From positions 372,001 to 436,000 of the forward strand of contig NW_020289987.1 of the NCBI RefSeq assembly GCF_003144245.1: DNA of 64,000 nt, written 5' to 3'. Positions within the stretch are counted from its first letter, which is position 1, and each line of letters opens with the position of its first letter. The DNA comes from Jaminaea rosea. Taxonomy: Eukaryota > Basidiomycota > Exobasidiomycetes > Microstromatales. Both the position numbers and the translations under genes were made by a program. Shown in pieces: positions 42,426 to 52,748 of the stretch. Below the pieces are notes generated by a model. It saw only the letters and a list, made by a program, of their open reading frames with translations. It was not told where the DNA came from and ran no database searches.

Positions 42426-44138
42426 TCAAGGCAAGCCTCCTCTCCCTAACTGACCCGTCACGAAGCCGGCCTTCCCCTTCGGCCAGACACCGTACATCAG
42501 CCCGTCCCTCCAATTCGCTTCGTTCCTGTCGGTGACGAGCAAGATGATCTCCTGCGGTCCACCATCAGGCAGCGGATCAACCTTCAGTCGTCCCCGGCCT
42601 GCGCTTCCGCTTTCATTGCGGGAAGAGCCAGCTCCTGCTGCCTTGCCATTGTGCCCGCCCAGCTGAGGGTAGCGAAGATACTCTTCCGAATAACCAGGCA
42701 AGACAAACTCGGACCATCCACCGCCACAGTTTTCCAGGGGCAGACGAGCTCCACCGTCTCGCAGCCGGGCGGCAATACCGGCAGTGAGATCCCCCGCGGG
42801 CTTTGAGACGTATTGGTGGCAATAGAGGAGACGATCTTTGTCAGTGCTGTCGACTGTGACGGCCTCAGCGATGATCTTGAAGAGCTTCTCCCACTCCTGG
42901 TTGACTTGAGCGGCGCATGGGTTGTAAATGCGACGCTTCTGGTTCCTTGCCTCGACGTGAAGCTCGTAGCGGTTGAGAACGAAGGAGGCTTCGGGGCTGC
43001 AAGCCATGGGCTGATATTTGGCCGTGAACAGTCTCGAAGCGATGGGATGAAGCTTGACGCGCGCGTTGATGCCATCGTCGAAGGGCTGAGGCGAGATGTG
43101 CTCTTGAACCAAGGTGAGCGTCCTGCCGCAGACTGCCAGGCAGACCTTGCCGTCAGCTATGCGGCAGGGCCAGCCGGTGGTGGCGAAAGCGTAGCGGATC
43201 TGCTTGCGCTGCTCATGGTAAAGGGATGCCTCGCGTGTGATGGTGTAGGGCTCTTCCTTACCACTGGCGGGTTTAGAGCGCGAGGACAGGTGACCGCACT
43301 CTTTGACAAAGTAGATTAAGTCTTCCTGCTTGATGCGAGAGACAATGCGAACCCAGTTGGTCCTTGGTGGGGCCATTGTTGTATCTTGAGAGCTTTCTTC
43401 CCAGTCGACAAGGATGGAGTGACCTTTGGTCAAAGCTTCGTAGGCGCTGTCGCTGCCGACGGGTAGCTGTGCTCTGAGGTCAGGGTCTTTGAGGGCGTCG
43501 GCAAGATACTTGTTGCGAACAGAGATCATTGAGCCGTCCATGTTGAGGAGTCCCGTTCCTGAAGGTGAAGAAGATACGTGAGTTGCACTGAGATTGTACA
43601 CAGCATCGTCTCCAGCGCAATTGACAGCTTGCTCACCTGCTGGAGCTACTGAGATACTGCGGCGTATGGGCTCGACTGTCATGTCAAGGGAGGGTAAATT
43701 CGGTGATGGCTGATGAGTGACGCTCTCGGTAGACTGAGCTGATTGGGTCTTTTGCTCCGACCGGCTTTCGAAGCCCATGCGATCGTACATGGCCCTCAAT
43801 TGATTCGCCGTCTCCTTCGCATGATCGTAGATTTGGCGTTTGACCTCGAGGTTGAAGAGTTGAGTCTCGCCGGGGCGAGGTCTGCCGGCCGGATTGACGA
43901 ACATGAGTATCTCCACTGCTCTTGCGATGAGAAATTTCGGAGGGACACCGGTAATTGTGAGCTCAACGGCCCTTGAAGGGAGGTCACAACCGGTGGCACG
44001 CGCATCATCGGCAAGCCAGCGGCGGACTTCAGCGACAACGACGTCCCCCTCAGGTGGTGCAATGAAGGGGCCCGATGGGAACCTGACGCAGTACGTCATC
44101 CCGAAGAGGGTGGTGTGGTAGTCACTTGAGCATGACAT
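42426..44138 (-). CDS. Unknown family, paralogue A of three
   Basis: Probable exons 44138-43637 and 43558-42426, with a 78-bp intron (GTGAGC...TTCAG) that is a multiple of three and stop-free, so the protein is 544 aa spliced or 570 aa if the intron is kept. I do not recognise the family. The N-terminal ~110-residue module has YHTTLFGMTYC, then EVRRWL and GRPRPGETQLFNL; a variable linker follows; then a ~330-residue core with SVRNKYLADALKDPDLR, RIKQEDLIYFV, EECGHLSSR-like sequence, GWPCRIADGK, YQPMACSPEASFVLNRYEL, EWEKLFKIIAEAVTVD and RLRDGGARLPLENCGGGW. No signal peptide, membrane helix or catalytic motif is evident. It is the most divergent of the three and lies head-to-head with B. Confidence 0.8.
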   Translation of the reverse strand: MSCSSDYHTTLFGMTYCVRFPSGPFIAPPEGDVVVAEVRRWLADDARATGCDLPSRAVELTITGVPPKFLIARAVEILMFVNPAGRPRPGETQLFNLEVKRQIYDHAKETANQLRAMYDRMGFESRSEQKTQSAQSTESVTHQPSPNLPSLDMTVEPIRRSISVAPAGEQAVNCAGDDAVYNLSATHVSSSPSGTGLLNMDGSMISVRNKYLADALKDPDLRAQLPVGSDSAYEALTKGHSILVDWEESSQDTTMAPPRTNWVRIVSRIKQEDLIYFVKECGHLSSRSKPASGKEEPYTITREASLYHEQRKQIRYAFATTGWPCRIADGKVCLAVCGRTLTLVQEHISPQPFDDGINARVKLHPIASRLFTAKYQPMACSPEASFVLNRYELHVEARNQKRRIYNPCAAQVNQEWEKLFKIIAEAVTVDSTDKDRLLYCHQYVSKPAGDLTAGIAARLRDGGARLPLENCGGGWSEFVLPGYSEEYLRYPQLGGHNGKAAGAGSSRNESGSAGRGRLKVDPLPDGGPQEIILLVTDRNEANWRDGLMYGVWPKGKAGFVTGQLGRGGLP

Positions 44139-44416
44139 TGGACGAATGCAGGTGGGGCGTCGTGGATTGGGAGGCAACCTGTGCAGCGGTGTCGCAAGAC
44201 TTCATTAAGCGGCGCTTGCTCGGTCGAGGAACGCGTCGTTGGTCGCCCTCTACGGCTTCCCTTTCCGTCCCAGGTATGAGGCGCGGGACACAGCTCTCGT
44301 GCCTGGAGTCAGCGCCCGCTCGCTCGCAGACGACATCCGACTCATCAATGACCGTTGAGCGCAATCAAGGTTGCCTTCTCTCCTCCTCAACGACGACCAA
44401 CACCACGATCAGCACC
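44139..44416. promoter_or_regulatory. 278-bp divergent promoter between paralogues A and B
   Basis: Space between the homologous start codons (MSCSSD in A, MTCPGR in B). An in-frame upstream ATG for B at 44348 exists but lacks support from A or C. Confidence 0.6.
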
Positions 44417-46290
44417 ATGACGTGCCCAGGCCGCCACATTACCATTCGTGGCGTCACGTACTGCATCGTCCTCCCTCCCAGTAACACGACGCCTCCTCTC
44501 GATGGAGACTTTGTCACGGGTGAGGTCAGACGCTGGCTCGAGGCCAACGACTCTGGCCCCGGCTGCTCCTTTCCCGCGAACACTGAGCGTGTGACGCTAG
44601 ACTTCGACGAAGGTGAGGTGAGCTTCGACTACCCACCCTATTTTCTAGCCTTCGCTCCTCCCAAGGGAAAGCCTGCGCCCGAGCAGACCCAGTATTTTCG
44701 TCTTCCCATCGAGCGTCGTCCATCTCTAGAGAGTACGCTCAACGTGTCGAGGATGGTGGAGAAGATGTCGGCGACTCGACTGTTCGACAAGCAAAGTAGT
44801 GCCTCTACAGGCAGGTCAGCAGTGGACGGGGAAGCCGCTCACCAGGCCAACATGACAAGCACCGACGGCGAGAGTGAGTTGCGTTCTGTCATGTTGATGC
44901 TCAATCTGCTAAGGAATCACTCATTGTGCCCGCTCGCAGGCGTTCTCAAGTCCCCTTCGTCCCTTTCCACCATCAAGGAGAAGCGGCGCCAGATTGTCAT
45001 CGCTCCTGCTACGGTCAAAGCCAGCTCCACCGCCGACGTACAGACGGGCGAGAAGTACTCTAGCCAGACAGCTGCGCAGCAAAAGCTCTCTGTGCTCAAG
45101 GGTGAGTGAACTTGACGACGACCGGCGCAGCCTTCACTCGCACGCTGCTCACCTTCTTTCTTCGGTCCCTGTGTACTGTAGCATCGGGCGTCAAGCTTGG
45201 CGACTCGCCCCTCGTTGTCCGCAACAAGTACCTGATTGACGCCCTCAGGGACCCCAGCCTGAGAATTACGTCGCCCTGCGACATCGACACGGCCATCGAA
45301 GGCCTGACTCAAGGTCAAACCGTCACCATCGAATGGCAAGAGCCCCAAGATGACGAGCAGCAAGAAGTCGATGATCTCTGCTGGCTGCGCATTGTACCTC
45401 AGATCAAGGCAGACGACGCCATCTACTACGTCACCGAAAGTGGGCAGCTCTCGTGCCGCCCGCCTTTGCGAGTCCAGGAGCACAACACCATCACCCGCCC
45501 TGCAGTTCTCACCGAAGAGCAGCGCAAGGAGCTCCGAGACAAGCTCGTGACTGCAGGTTGCCCATGCCGGGTCGTGCAAGGCCAGATTGTAGTTGACCTC
45601 CCCAACGGCAAGACGATCACTCTTGGCCAAGCTCATTTGCGCCCTAAGCCCCTCCAAACAGGCATCAATGGTCGTCTGAAGCTTCGCCGCCTGCGTTGCG
45701 GCTACAACGAGTTTGTCTGCCAGCCTATGGCTACGAGCCCTGAGGCCTCGTGGGTCATCCGTCGCTACGAGATCACCTTTGAGTACAAGTCCATCCGACG
45801 ACGCTATGAGCCCTTCGCTGCTGTCCTCGAAGCCCCTTGGGAGGCCCTCTTTTCTTTCTTGGCCGAAGCGATGACCGTCAATCTCACCAACAACGCAGAC
45901 GGTCGCCTTGTCTGCTGCAACCGCAAAGACACAGGCCCGGAGGCTGATCTCATCAAAGGCGTCTTCGTTCGTCTGTACGACGGGGGCACGCGAATCCCGC
46001 TGAAGAATGTCGGCGACGGCTGGGGTGAATACCACTTGCCAGGTACGGCGGCAGCGTACTCTCGTCGAGGCGTGTACAAGACGCTGCTGGGCATGAAGGA
46101 CCAGGGGCCGGACACAGAGAGGATCAAGGGGCCAGCGACGATGAGTAGCAACGCACCGCATGATATGCTTATGGATGCTAGGGACAGTAGCGAAACCGAT
46201 GTGATGGACGGGATGTGGTTTGCTGTCGTGCCAAGTGGAGTGCCAGCCCACACCACGCACAAGATGTCTCCCATCCTCCATTCCTTTTGA
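44417..46290 (+). CDS. Unknown family, paralogue B of three
   Basis: Three exons (44417-44873, 44940-45101, 45182-46290) with 66- and 80-bp introns, both phase 1, give 575 aa. The first intron is a multiple of three and stop-free. Same plan as its neighbours: MTCPGRHITIRGVTYC start, EVRRWLEANDSGPGC, KGKPAPEQTQYFRL; linker with KRRQIVIAPA; then VVRNKYLIDALRDPSLR, VEWQEP-like IEWQEP, WLRIVPQIKADDAIYYVTES, GCPCRVVQGQIVVDL, CQPMATSPEASWVIRRYE, AEAMTVNLTNNADGRLVCC and RLYDGGTRIPLKNVGDGW. The start is fixed by alignment with A and C. No known domain recognised. Cytosolic or nuclear location is expected because no targeting signal is seen. Confidence 0.85.
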
Positions 46291-46772
46291 GCACTGTAGC
46301 AGCGGTACATGTGTGGGCGGGAGAGAAGTCTGGAGACAGTGAGACCAAGGAGGTGGGAGCCGGCAGGGAGAGGGGCGCTTGGAGAGCAGCGGCACATGAC
46401 ATGCTCACATCCTCCGGCGGCGATCAGCGTTGAGCGTGGCATCCATTTGAGGTCGATCTCAACGTCTCAAGTTCAGGCAGATCCAATCCCAATCTAAATT
46501 TCTTGACAAGCTTTGTACTCGCAGCATGGCCTGAATTGCAAGTCGCCTGCTTCTGTCTCCCTTGCACTGTGCGTTGGCCTGATCATGGTCGCAACGGGCC
46601 TCTGCTATACGCCTTTGCGTTCCTCAGAGAGCGGGCAAGCGGCAGTCGTGTGCCTGAAGTCTCCGCTTGTGTCTCCCAGCCATGTCGTTCGCCTGCTCTT
46701 TTCGGTAAGTCTGGGCTGATCGATCTTGCCTATCAAGACCACACCATCAATCCACCACGTTTGGCTGACAAG
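46291..46772. other. Intergenic region between paralogues B and C
   Basis: 482 bp holding the 3' flank of B and the promoter of C. I see no remnant of another copy and no transposon ends that would explain the duplication. Confidence 0.5.
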
Positions 46773-48596
46773 ATGTCCTGCACTGGTCCACACACGACCG
46801 TCCGTGGCGTGCAGTACTGCATCCTTCTACCTCAGATCCCTTTATCATCCAGTGGCAGCGACATGGTCTTGGCTCAAGTCCGTCGTTGGCTGGAGGATAC
46901 CTCAAGCGTCGCTTGTCTCTCTCCACCCGATACTCAACAGCTCTGCTGGGACGTCGAGAACTTCACCGTGTCTCTCAATTGTGACCCCCTCTACGTCACC
47001 TTTGCACCACCCAAAGGTTGGCCAGCGCCGGGCGAGACGGACTTCTTCCAATTGATGCTTCACCGCCAACACATGGCGCAAGTGTTCGGGCCTGACTACA
47101 AGGAGACCTTGAGAGAGCACTTGAAGGCAACGCAGTCATCGAAAGGCGAAGCGAATGATACTGTGGCGAAGCCTGCCCCTGGAAAGGCAGGCACGGCAGC
47201 TGAGCTGCCCAAGATGGAAAGCCAGAACAAGGGTGAGTCTCGATGCGCAACAGATCCACTCACATGAGAGTGACTGACGTGGATACGCTTGCTCATCCCA
47301 GAAGAGCGCCGCCAAATCCTCATCGCTCCGGCAGACGCCAGAGCCGACCAAAGTGGGGACGTAGAAATGGTAGACGACAACTACAAGGGTACAAGTGAGC
47401 GTTCTGAGCAGCAAATGACTTCGTATACACTCACTGAATGTCTCTGCTCTCTCTCAACCGCATTGATAGGCGTCCTGAAGCTTCTCATTGACGGCTCCCT
47501 CGTGCTGGGCAACAAGTACCTGATCGATGCACTCAAGGACCCTGATCTCAAGTACTCCACTTCACACAGCGCCGATAACGCCCTCGAGGCTATCCAACAA
47601 GGCTACAAGATTGTTGTTGAATGGCAAGAGCCTCAGGAGGACGGCGGTGAAGATATCCCATCTGACACTGAGTGGCTTCGCATCATCCCTCGAACCAAGC
47701 CAGAGGATACGGTCTATTTTGTCACCGAGGATGGCCACCTCTCATCTTCCTCCTCTGGAGACCGTTCGGAAGTCCGTGACGAGTACAACACCATTGATCG
47801 ACCCGCCGTCCTTTTCGAGTCGGAGCGCAGGGAGCTTCAGGCCGCGATCACGGGCGAAGGATGGCCATGCAAAGTCGAACAGAACAAGGTTGTTGTCGAG
47901 CTCTTGGGCCAGACGCTCCACCTGAGCCAACAGAATATCCAGCCTCAACCGATTGTAGACGCCGCCGCTGGACGCATCAAGGTTCGCCGCTTGAAAGGTA
48001 GGGCCAGCGACGGCGCTGCATGTCAGCCAATGTCGTGCAGCTCGGAAGCCTCGTGGGTCTTGCACCGTTACGAGCTAGTCATCGAGCTCGAAGGCAATGC
48101 TGAGCAACTTCGACTCTACATGCCCTTCGCGATCCAAGTTGACACCGAATGGGAGCGCTTGCTCTCCCCGTTCGCCGAAGCTCTGACGGTAGACTTGCTC
48201 CACAAAGAGGACGGTCGCCTTGTCTACTACAAGCAGCGTGACTCCGGCACGCAAGCTGAGCTGCTTCGTGGCATTCACGTCCGCATCCGAGAAGGAGGAG
48301 CACGCTGCCCTCTCACGACTACGGAGGATGGCTACTGGCAGTTCGTCCTGCCTGGCGGACAAGACAAGTCGATTGGTGGGATCACGGAGCCGCATGGCTT
48401 TAAGTCTCACGATCCCATGGCCGCCTTCACTGGGTTGAGGATCAAAGGCCCACCGGAGAAGATGATCGAGCCGCATGACGTGCTGCTGACAGGGAACGAT
48501 AGTGCGGATGAGGTAGCATTCTGGGGCGGGGGCATCAGTTTTGACTTGGTGAGGCGGGGGAAAGCCCAGCCTAATTTCGACGTGAGGGTGTGCTAA
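46773..48596 (+). CDS. Unknown family, paralogue C of three
   Basis: Three exons (46773-47232, 47302-47394, 47470-48596) with 69- and 75-bp introns, both phase 1 and at the same places as in B, give 559 aa. Hallmarks: MSCTGPHTTVRGVQYC start, QVRRWLED, GWPAPGETDFFQL; linker with ERRQILIAPA; core with LGNKYLIDALKDPDLK, IVVEWQEPQED, WLRIIPRTKPEDTVYFVTED, GHLSSSSS, EGWPCKVEQNKVVVEL, CQPMSCSSEASWVLHRYEL, EWERLLSPFAEALTVDL, DGRLVYYKQRDSG and RIREGGARCPLTTTEDGYW. The second intron is a multiple of three without a stop. Function unknown. B and C look closer to each other than to A. Confidence 0.85.
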
Positions 48597-48961
48597 TGGA
48601 ACAGCCCTGATCGCTGGCGGGCAAGGCTGAGATGGGCCCGAGAAGCGCAATGCTTCGAGAATGAAAAGTTTCAAGCCAGCCGTAGTGTTCCGGCAATGCG
48701 ATGATCATCTCTTCGCCAACTAGGAGGAGGAGAATGAGAAAGAGAAAGAGAAAGGGGGGGTCCGACCTGACGCGTCTGTGCAGCGCATCCACCGGCGCGG
48801 TCCGACTGAGGCGCCGCACGACCAACGCACGACCAACGCACGACCAACGCACGACCAACCACCTCGGCTCCTTCCGATCTCCTCCATCTCGCCTCCCCGT
48901 CCATCTCTTCTATCTTCTCCTCTCCTACTACTTTATCCTTCTACTCGCCTCGCGCGCATCC
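48597..48961. promoter_or_regulatory. Promoter/leader of the LRR-CCCH gene
   Basis: 365 bp between paralogue C and the next start. It carries four 11-bp tandem repeats at 48815-48858. A frame continuous with the next gene opens at an ATG at 48701, giving 87 extra basic residues that run through the repeats; judged less likely than the start at 48962. Confidence 0.55.
48815..48858 (+). repeat. 11-bp tandem repeat CGCACGACCAA, 4 copies
   Basis: Four perfect head-to-tail copies, ending 103 bp before the LRR-CCCH start codon. The unit length is close to one helical turn of DNA, so equally phased binding sites are possible, though simple slippage is enough to explain it. Confidence 0.9.
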
Positions 48962-51900
48962 ATGTCGCAGGCAGTCAAGGAGGCCATAGCGCAGCGTCGA
49001 GCGGCGCTTGCGCAGGCGCAAAAGGCAGCCGCTGATTCTCCTCTGCCATCGCCAACCAAAAGCACCTTCGAGGGTGCGGACATTGTCCAGCGAACAGAGG
49101 AAGATCTCCTGTATCGTTCTACCTCTACTGCCCGCCTCAATCTCTCCTCTCGCCTTCCTGCCCTCACCTCTCTCCCTTCTGCCCTCTTCAGCCTCCTCGA
49201 TGGCGAGGCACCAGCCTGGTACCTCGAGTCAGAGCCAGACGAGTCGAAGCGTCGCCCCTGGTACGAACGCGAGGATCTGCGGGTTCTCTCTTGCGCCAAT
49301 AATGATCTCACCGGCACGTCCGATGAGCGAATGGGCGACTTCAGAGGTCTCGCGAGGCTCGAGCTGCAGAACAATGCCCTCACCTCAATACCTCGCACAA
49401 CCTTCCAACTCGTCAACCTCACGACCTTGAACCTCTCCAAGAACAAGTTCACCTCAATACCCTCATCTCTCCTTGCCCTCGACTCCCTGATTGAGCTGGA
49501 CGTCTCGCACAATGCCATTTCCCAGCTCTGGAGCGACGCAGAGGTCGACCAGGCTAGGCAGGATCGGCGTGAATGGGACGAGGAGAATGCAGACGAGGAA
49601 GGTGGGGTGTGGGCCGGCTTGATTGCGAGGACAGGCAGCCCAACTAAGCGTGAGCGCCCCGGCCCACCCAAGACGCAGCGACAGCGCAGTCAGCCTATGC
49701 GCTCGCTCAGGATCTTGAATCTTGCCAACAACAGGCTGGACGATGCGGCCTTGCACGCGGCGAGGGGGACATGGACTTGGCCACCCACTCTGACAGACTT
49801 GGACGTCAGCGACAATCGCTTCCGCTCTTCGCTGCCACTCAATACCTTCGGACGACTAAAGGACCTACGTCGCCTCTCGTTGGGCGGTAATGGCTTTGGC
49901 GACGTAGTTTTCTCCCTCGACGAGACTCGCGGGGACAGGCCTGAGACGACACCCTTCGGCGGAAGGGAGAAGCAGACATTTTTCCCAGCGCTGGTAGCGC
50001 TAGACCTTCAGAGATGCGAGATGGACGATCTGACGTCGCTGCAGGGCGTGTTTGAGACAGGTTGCGAAGGCAACATTGAGCAGCGCAAGCTTGTGAGGGT
50101 AAATGCGATGGCGAACGCCCAGGGCGAAGCTACTGAAGGCAACGAGGACGGCTCAAAGGTGCTCAGCGTAGTGCTAGAGGGCAATCCCCTGCGCGAAGAG
50201 ATGTACAAGAAGAAAAGAGGTGGCGCACGGCCTGTCAAGCCGGACACGACGAGCTCGGCAGAGGCAGCAGCTCCAGTTACATCAGCTCCCTTACACCAGC
50301 CAACGTCCGTACGCGCACCTACGGCTGCTTCATCAACATCGGCAGCGACCAGTGTGGCTCCTGCGCAAGCGTCACCCCGGAAAGAAGCCTGGGAGCTCGA
50401 AGCAGAGGCTGGCCTCTCGACTGAAGGAGGGCGTAGGAGAGCGAGGGCAGAAGCAGCAAGGAGGGAAAGAGAGGCGGCAGCTGGCGGCGCTGCCCCCTCA
50501 ACAACCTCCACAGCACCAACTGCGCCCCTTCACAACGGCAACCGCTCACAGGGCATCAACCGTACAGGGCTAAGCGACTGGGATGGAACTCCGGCCCCGT
50601 CTCCCCGCAGGAACCAGACCAACAACGCAAGAGGTGAGGAGCGTGAGCAGACGCGAAACGGAGTAGGGGCGTCAGGCAGCCGCACTACCAGCCTAGGCTC
50701 TACGCTCGCGAATGCGAAGCTCACAAAGCGGCAAAGCGAGGCGCTAGGACGAGTCCCGTGCAAATTCTTTCGCTCAGCGAACGGATGTTCTGCGGGGACA
50801 GCTTGTCCCTTCTCGCACACGCTGCCTGGTGAAGGTCGTAATGGCGGTGGCCCTGGTGGCGTCAATGGTGCAGGAGAGAATGGCGGCGGTGGCAAGGCCG
50901 TGTGCGAATTCTTCCTCAAGGGCAACTGCCGCTTCGGTCACAAGTGTGCTCTGGCGCACGTCAGGGAGGGAGAGCCTATGAGCGTGCGTGTCGTCGTGGC
51001 GTGGCGTGGCGTGGCGTGGCATGGCATGGTGGCTAGCGGTGCGGTCGTGCGAGCTCCAGGGTACGTTAGTGGCACGAAGAGCTGACACCGTCCTCCTCTT
51101 GCCCTCTTCGCGTGCACAGATGGATAGACATAACAAGAAGATGCAAGCAGCAGCACAACGGGCGGGTACGGCTGCTGCTGCGGGGGGTTTTCAGTCAGGA
51201 GGAGTAACAGGAGGAAATGCATCGTATCAACAGCAATCATCGTCATCTCAGCACTTCGCACCATACGCAATGCACAACAACAGTCAACAGCATCAGCATC
51301 AGCATCAGCATCCTCAGCCTTCCAGCCAGCATCAGCAAATCCCTTCCCTCAACCACAGCACAGCGCCCTGGCCACCCCGAGACGACTTTGCTTTCGGGCT
51401 TCCCGATGACATGCAAGGACCTCAGATCACGCAGCAGCAGCAGTACCGTGCCTCTCTTGCCCTGCCCACTCCCGATGTCGCACAAACCGCGCAGAGTTCT
51501 CAACCCTACGCTATCTCTCGACCAATGCCCTTCAGCTCAGGCTCTTTCGGGGCACGCGGAACTCCCCTCCAGAGCAATGGCTTAGGTACCAGCCCCTTTG
51601 GCACCAGCCCCTTCGGGCAGACGGTCTTCTTCTCCGGCTCTCACGATGATCGCAGTGCTACTGGTCTAGATGCTCCCTCCACAGTTTCCGGCTCCTTTGC
51701 GGCCCGCAACAAAGCTCACCGTGGTGGGGTCCAGAGCGCGCTCCACGACGATGACGACGACGACCATAATGGCGAGGACTTCCTACCCTCGAGCTTGTCG
51801 GACCTCTTGACCCCGGCAGAGCTGGAACGGAGGAGGAGAACGAGCTTCAATGCTCAAGGCCTTGCTGCGGGTAGCTTCGGGGCCTCTACGGCATTGACGC

Positions 51901-52748
51901 AGAGCATGCCTGCCGGTTACGGCCTCGATGAGGACGAAGAAGTAGTGGGTGGTGGGATCTGGCATGTGGGAGGGAATGCTAGGCAGAGGCCAGCGGCTAG
52001 GATGAGTGTGGGCGGGTACGAAGATGAGGACGAGGAGGGGTACGGCCTTGCGAGCGCTGGCATGGGCCCTACGGCTGCAGCAGCACGTCGCCGCGATTTA
52101 GACCGCCTCTCGCATCACCATAGCCCTGGTCAGAGCTTGCCAAAGGGTCTCGCCGCTGCCGGTTTAAGCCGACTACGCATATCAAGCGATGGACGTGGTG
52201 GCGCTACACCCTCTGAGCCAGTGCAAGCAGCCTCGCGCATTCCGTCATACTCGCACTCGCAAGCTCAAGTCCACGCATCTCCACATCGTCGTGCCCTTTC
52301 CAACGCGCAAGCAACGTCCTCGTCATCTTCGTTCAAGGCTGCTTCGCTCCTCACAGCCGACCTAGGCCCGATAGCGCCGTCCAGCTTGCACCCTCATCTG
52401 CCAGGTGGAGTGCTGGCTGCGAGGAGCGGGACGCCTTCAAAGGGTGGTGGCTGGGCGAGCGGATCGCCGCTGGGGGTCACACCTCCGCCGACTCAGCGTG
52501 AGGCCATCGCTATTGGTTCGATTTTGGTATCACCGCCCGCGGGCGAAGATAGAGGCATGGAAAAGGGCGGCATGGGAGGCAGAGGAAGGACTGGTGCGCC
52601 TTCCTTCCGAACAGCGAGCAAAGAGGGGCTCAGCGTGGGTGGTGGTGGTGGTGGTATTCGAGGTAATGCTGCTGGTAGCCCGCTAGCATTGCAGCCGCGT
52701 GATAGTGAGGATGATGCTGGTGAGGAGGGTGTCTTTGAGCTGGAGTAA
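48962..52748 (+). CDS. Leucine-rich-repeat protein with two C-terminal-side CCCH zinc fingers
   Basis: Two exons (48962-50983 and 51120-52748) with a 136-bp intron, phase 0, give 1216 aa. Residues ~106-405 contain leucine-rich repeats (LARLELQNNALTSIPRTTFQ, LTTLNLSKNKFTSIPSSLLA, LIELDVSHNAISQL, LRILNLANNRL, LTDLDVSDNRF). A disordered Ala/Ser/Thr-rich linker follows. Then come two CCCH fingers: Cys600 (CX8CX5CX3H, GRVPCKFFRSANGC...) and Cys648 (CX7CX5CX3H, CEFFLKGNCRFGHKCALAH), resembling the RNA-binding fingers of fungal Cps3-like proteins. Exon 2 is Gln/His/Ser/Gly-rich with a SPFGTSPFG repeat. One gene is inferred because LRR and fingers share an unbroken exon; two adjacent genes remain possible. 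Confidence 0.75.
50996..51030 (+). repeat. GTGGC pentamer array inside an intron
   Basis: Five perfect GTGGC copies (50996-51020) and two variants (ATGGC, ATGGT) lie 13 bp inside the intron of the LRR-CCCH gene, just after its donor. The array makes additional GT dinucleotides next to the donor. Confidence 0.9.

Noticed and set aside
44348-44416. Upstream ATG for paralogue B
   Set aside because: A and C start with the same M[ST]C..x.H motif, so 44417 is the homologous start.
44917-46395. 492-codon open frame on the minus strand, antisense to paralogue B
   Set aside because: B's own frame is supported by two paralogues with matching motifs and introns; the antisense frame is a by-product of codon bias in GC-rich DNA and has no matching frame over A or C.
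48701-48961. ATG at 48701 giving an 87-residue N-terminal extension of the LRR-CCCH protein
   Set aside because: The extension is Arg-rich, includes four tandem 11-bp repeats and has no structural sense before the natural MSQAVKEAIAQRR start.
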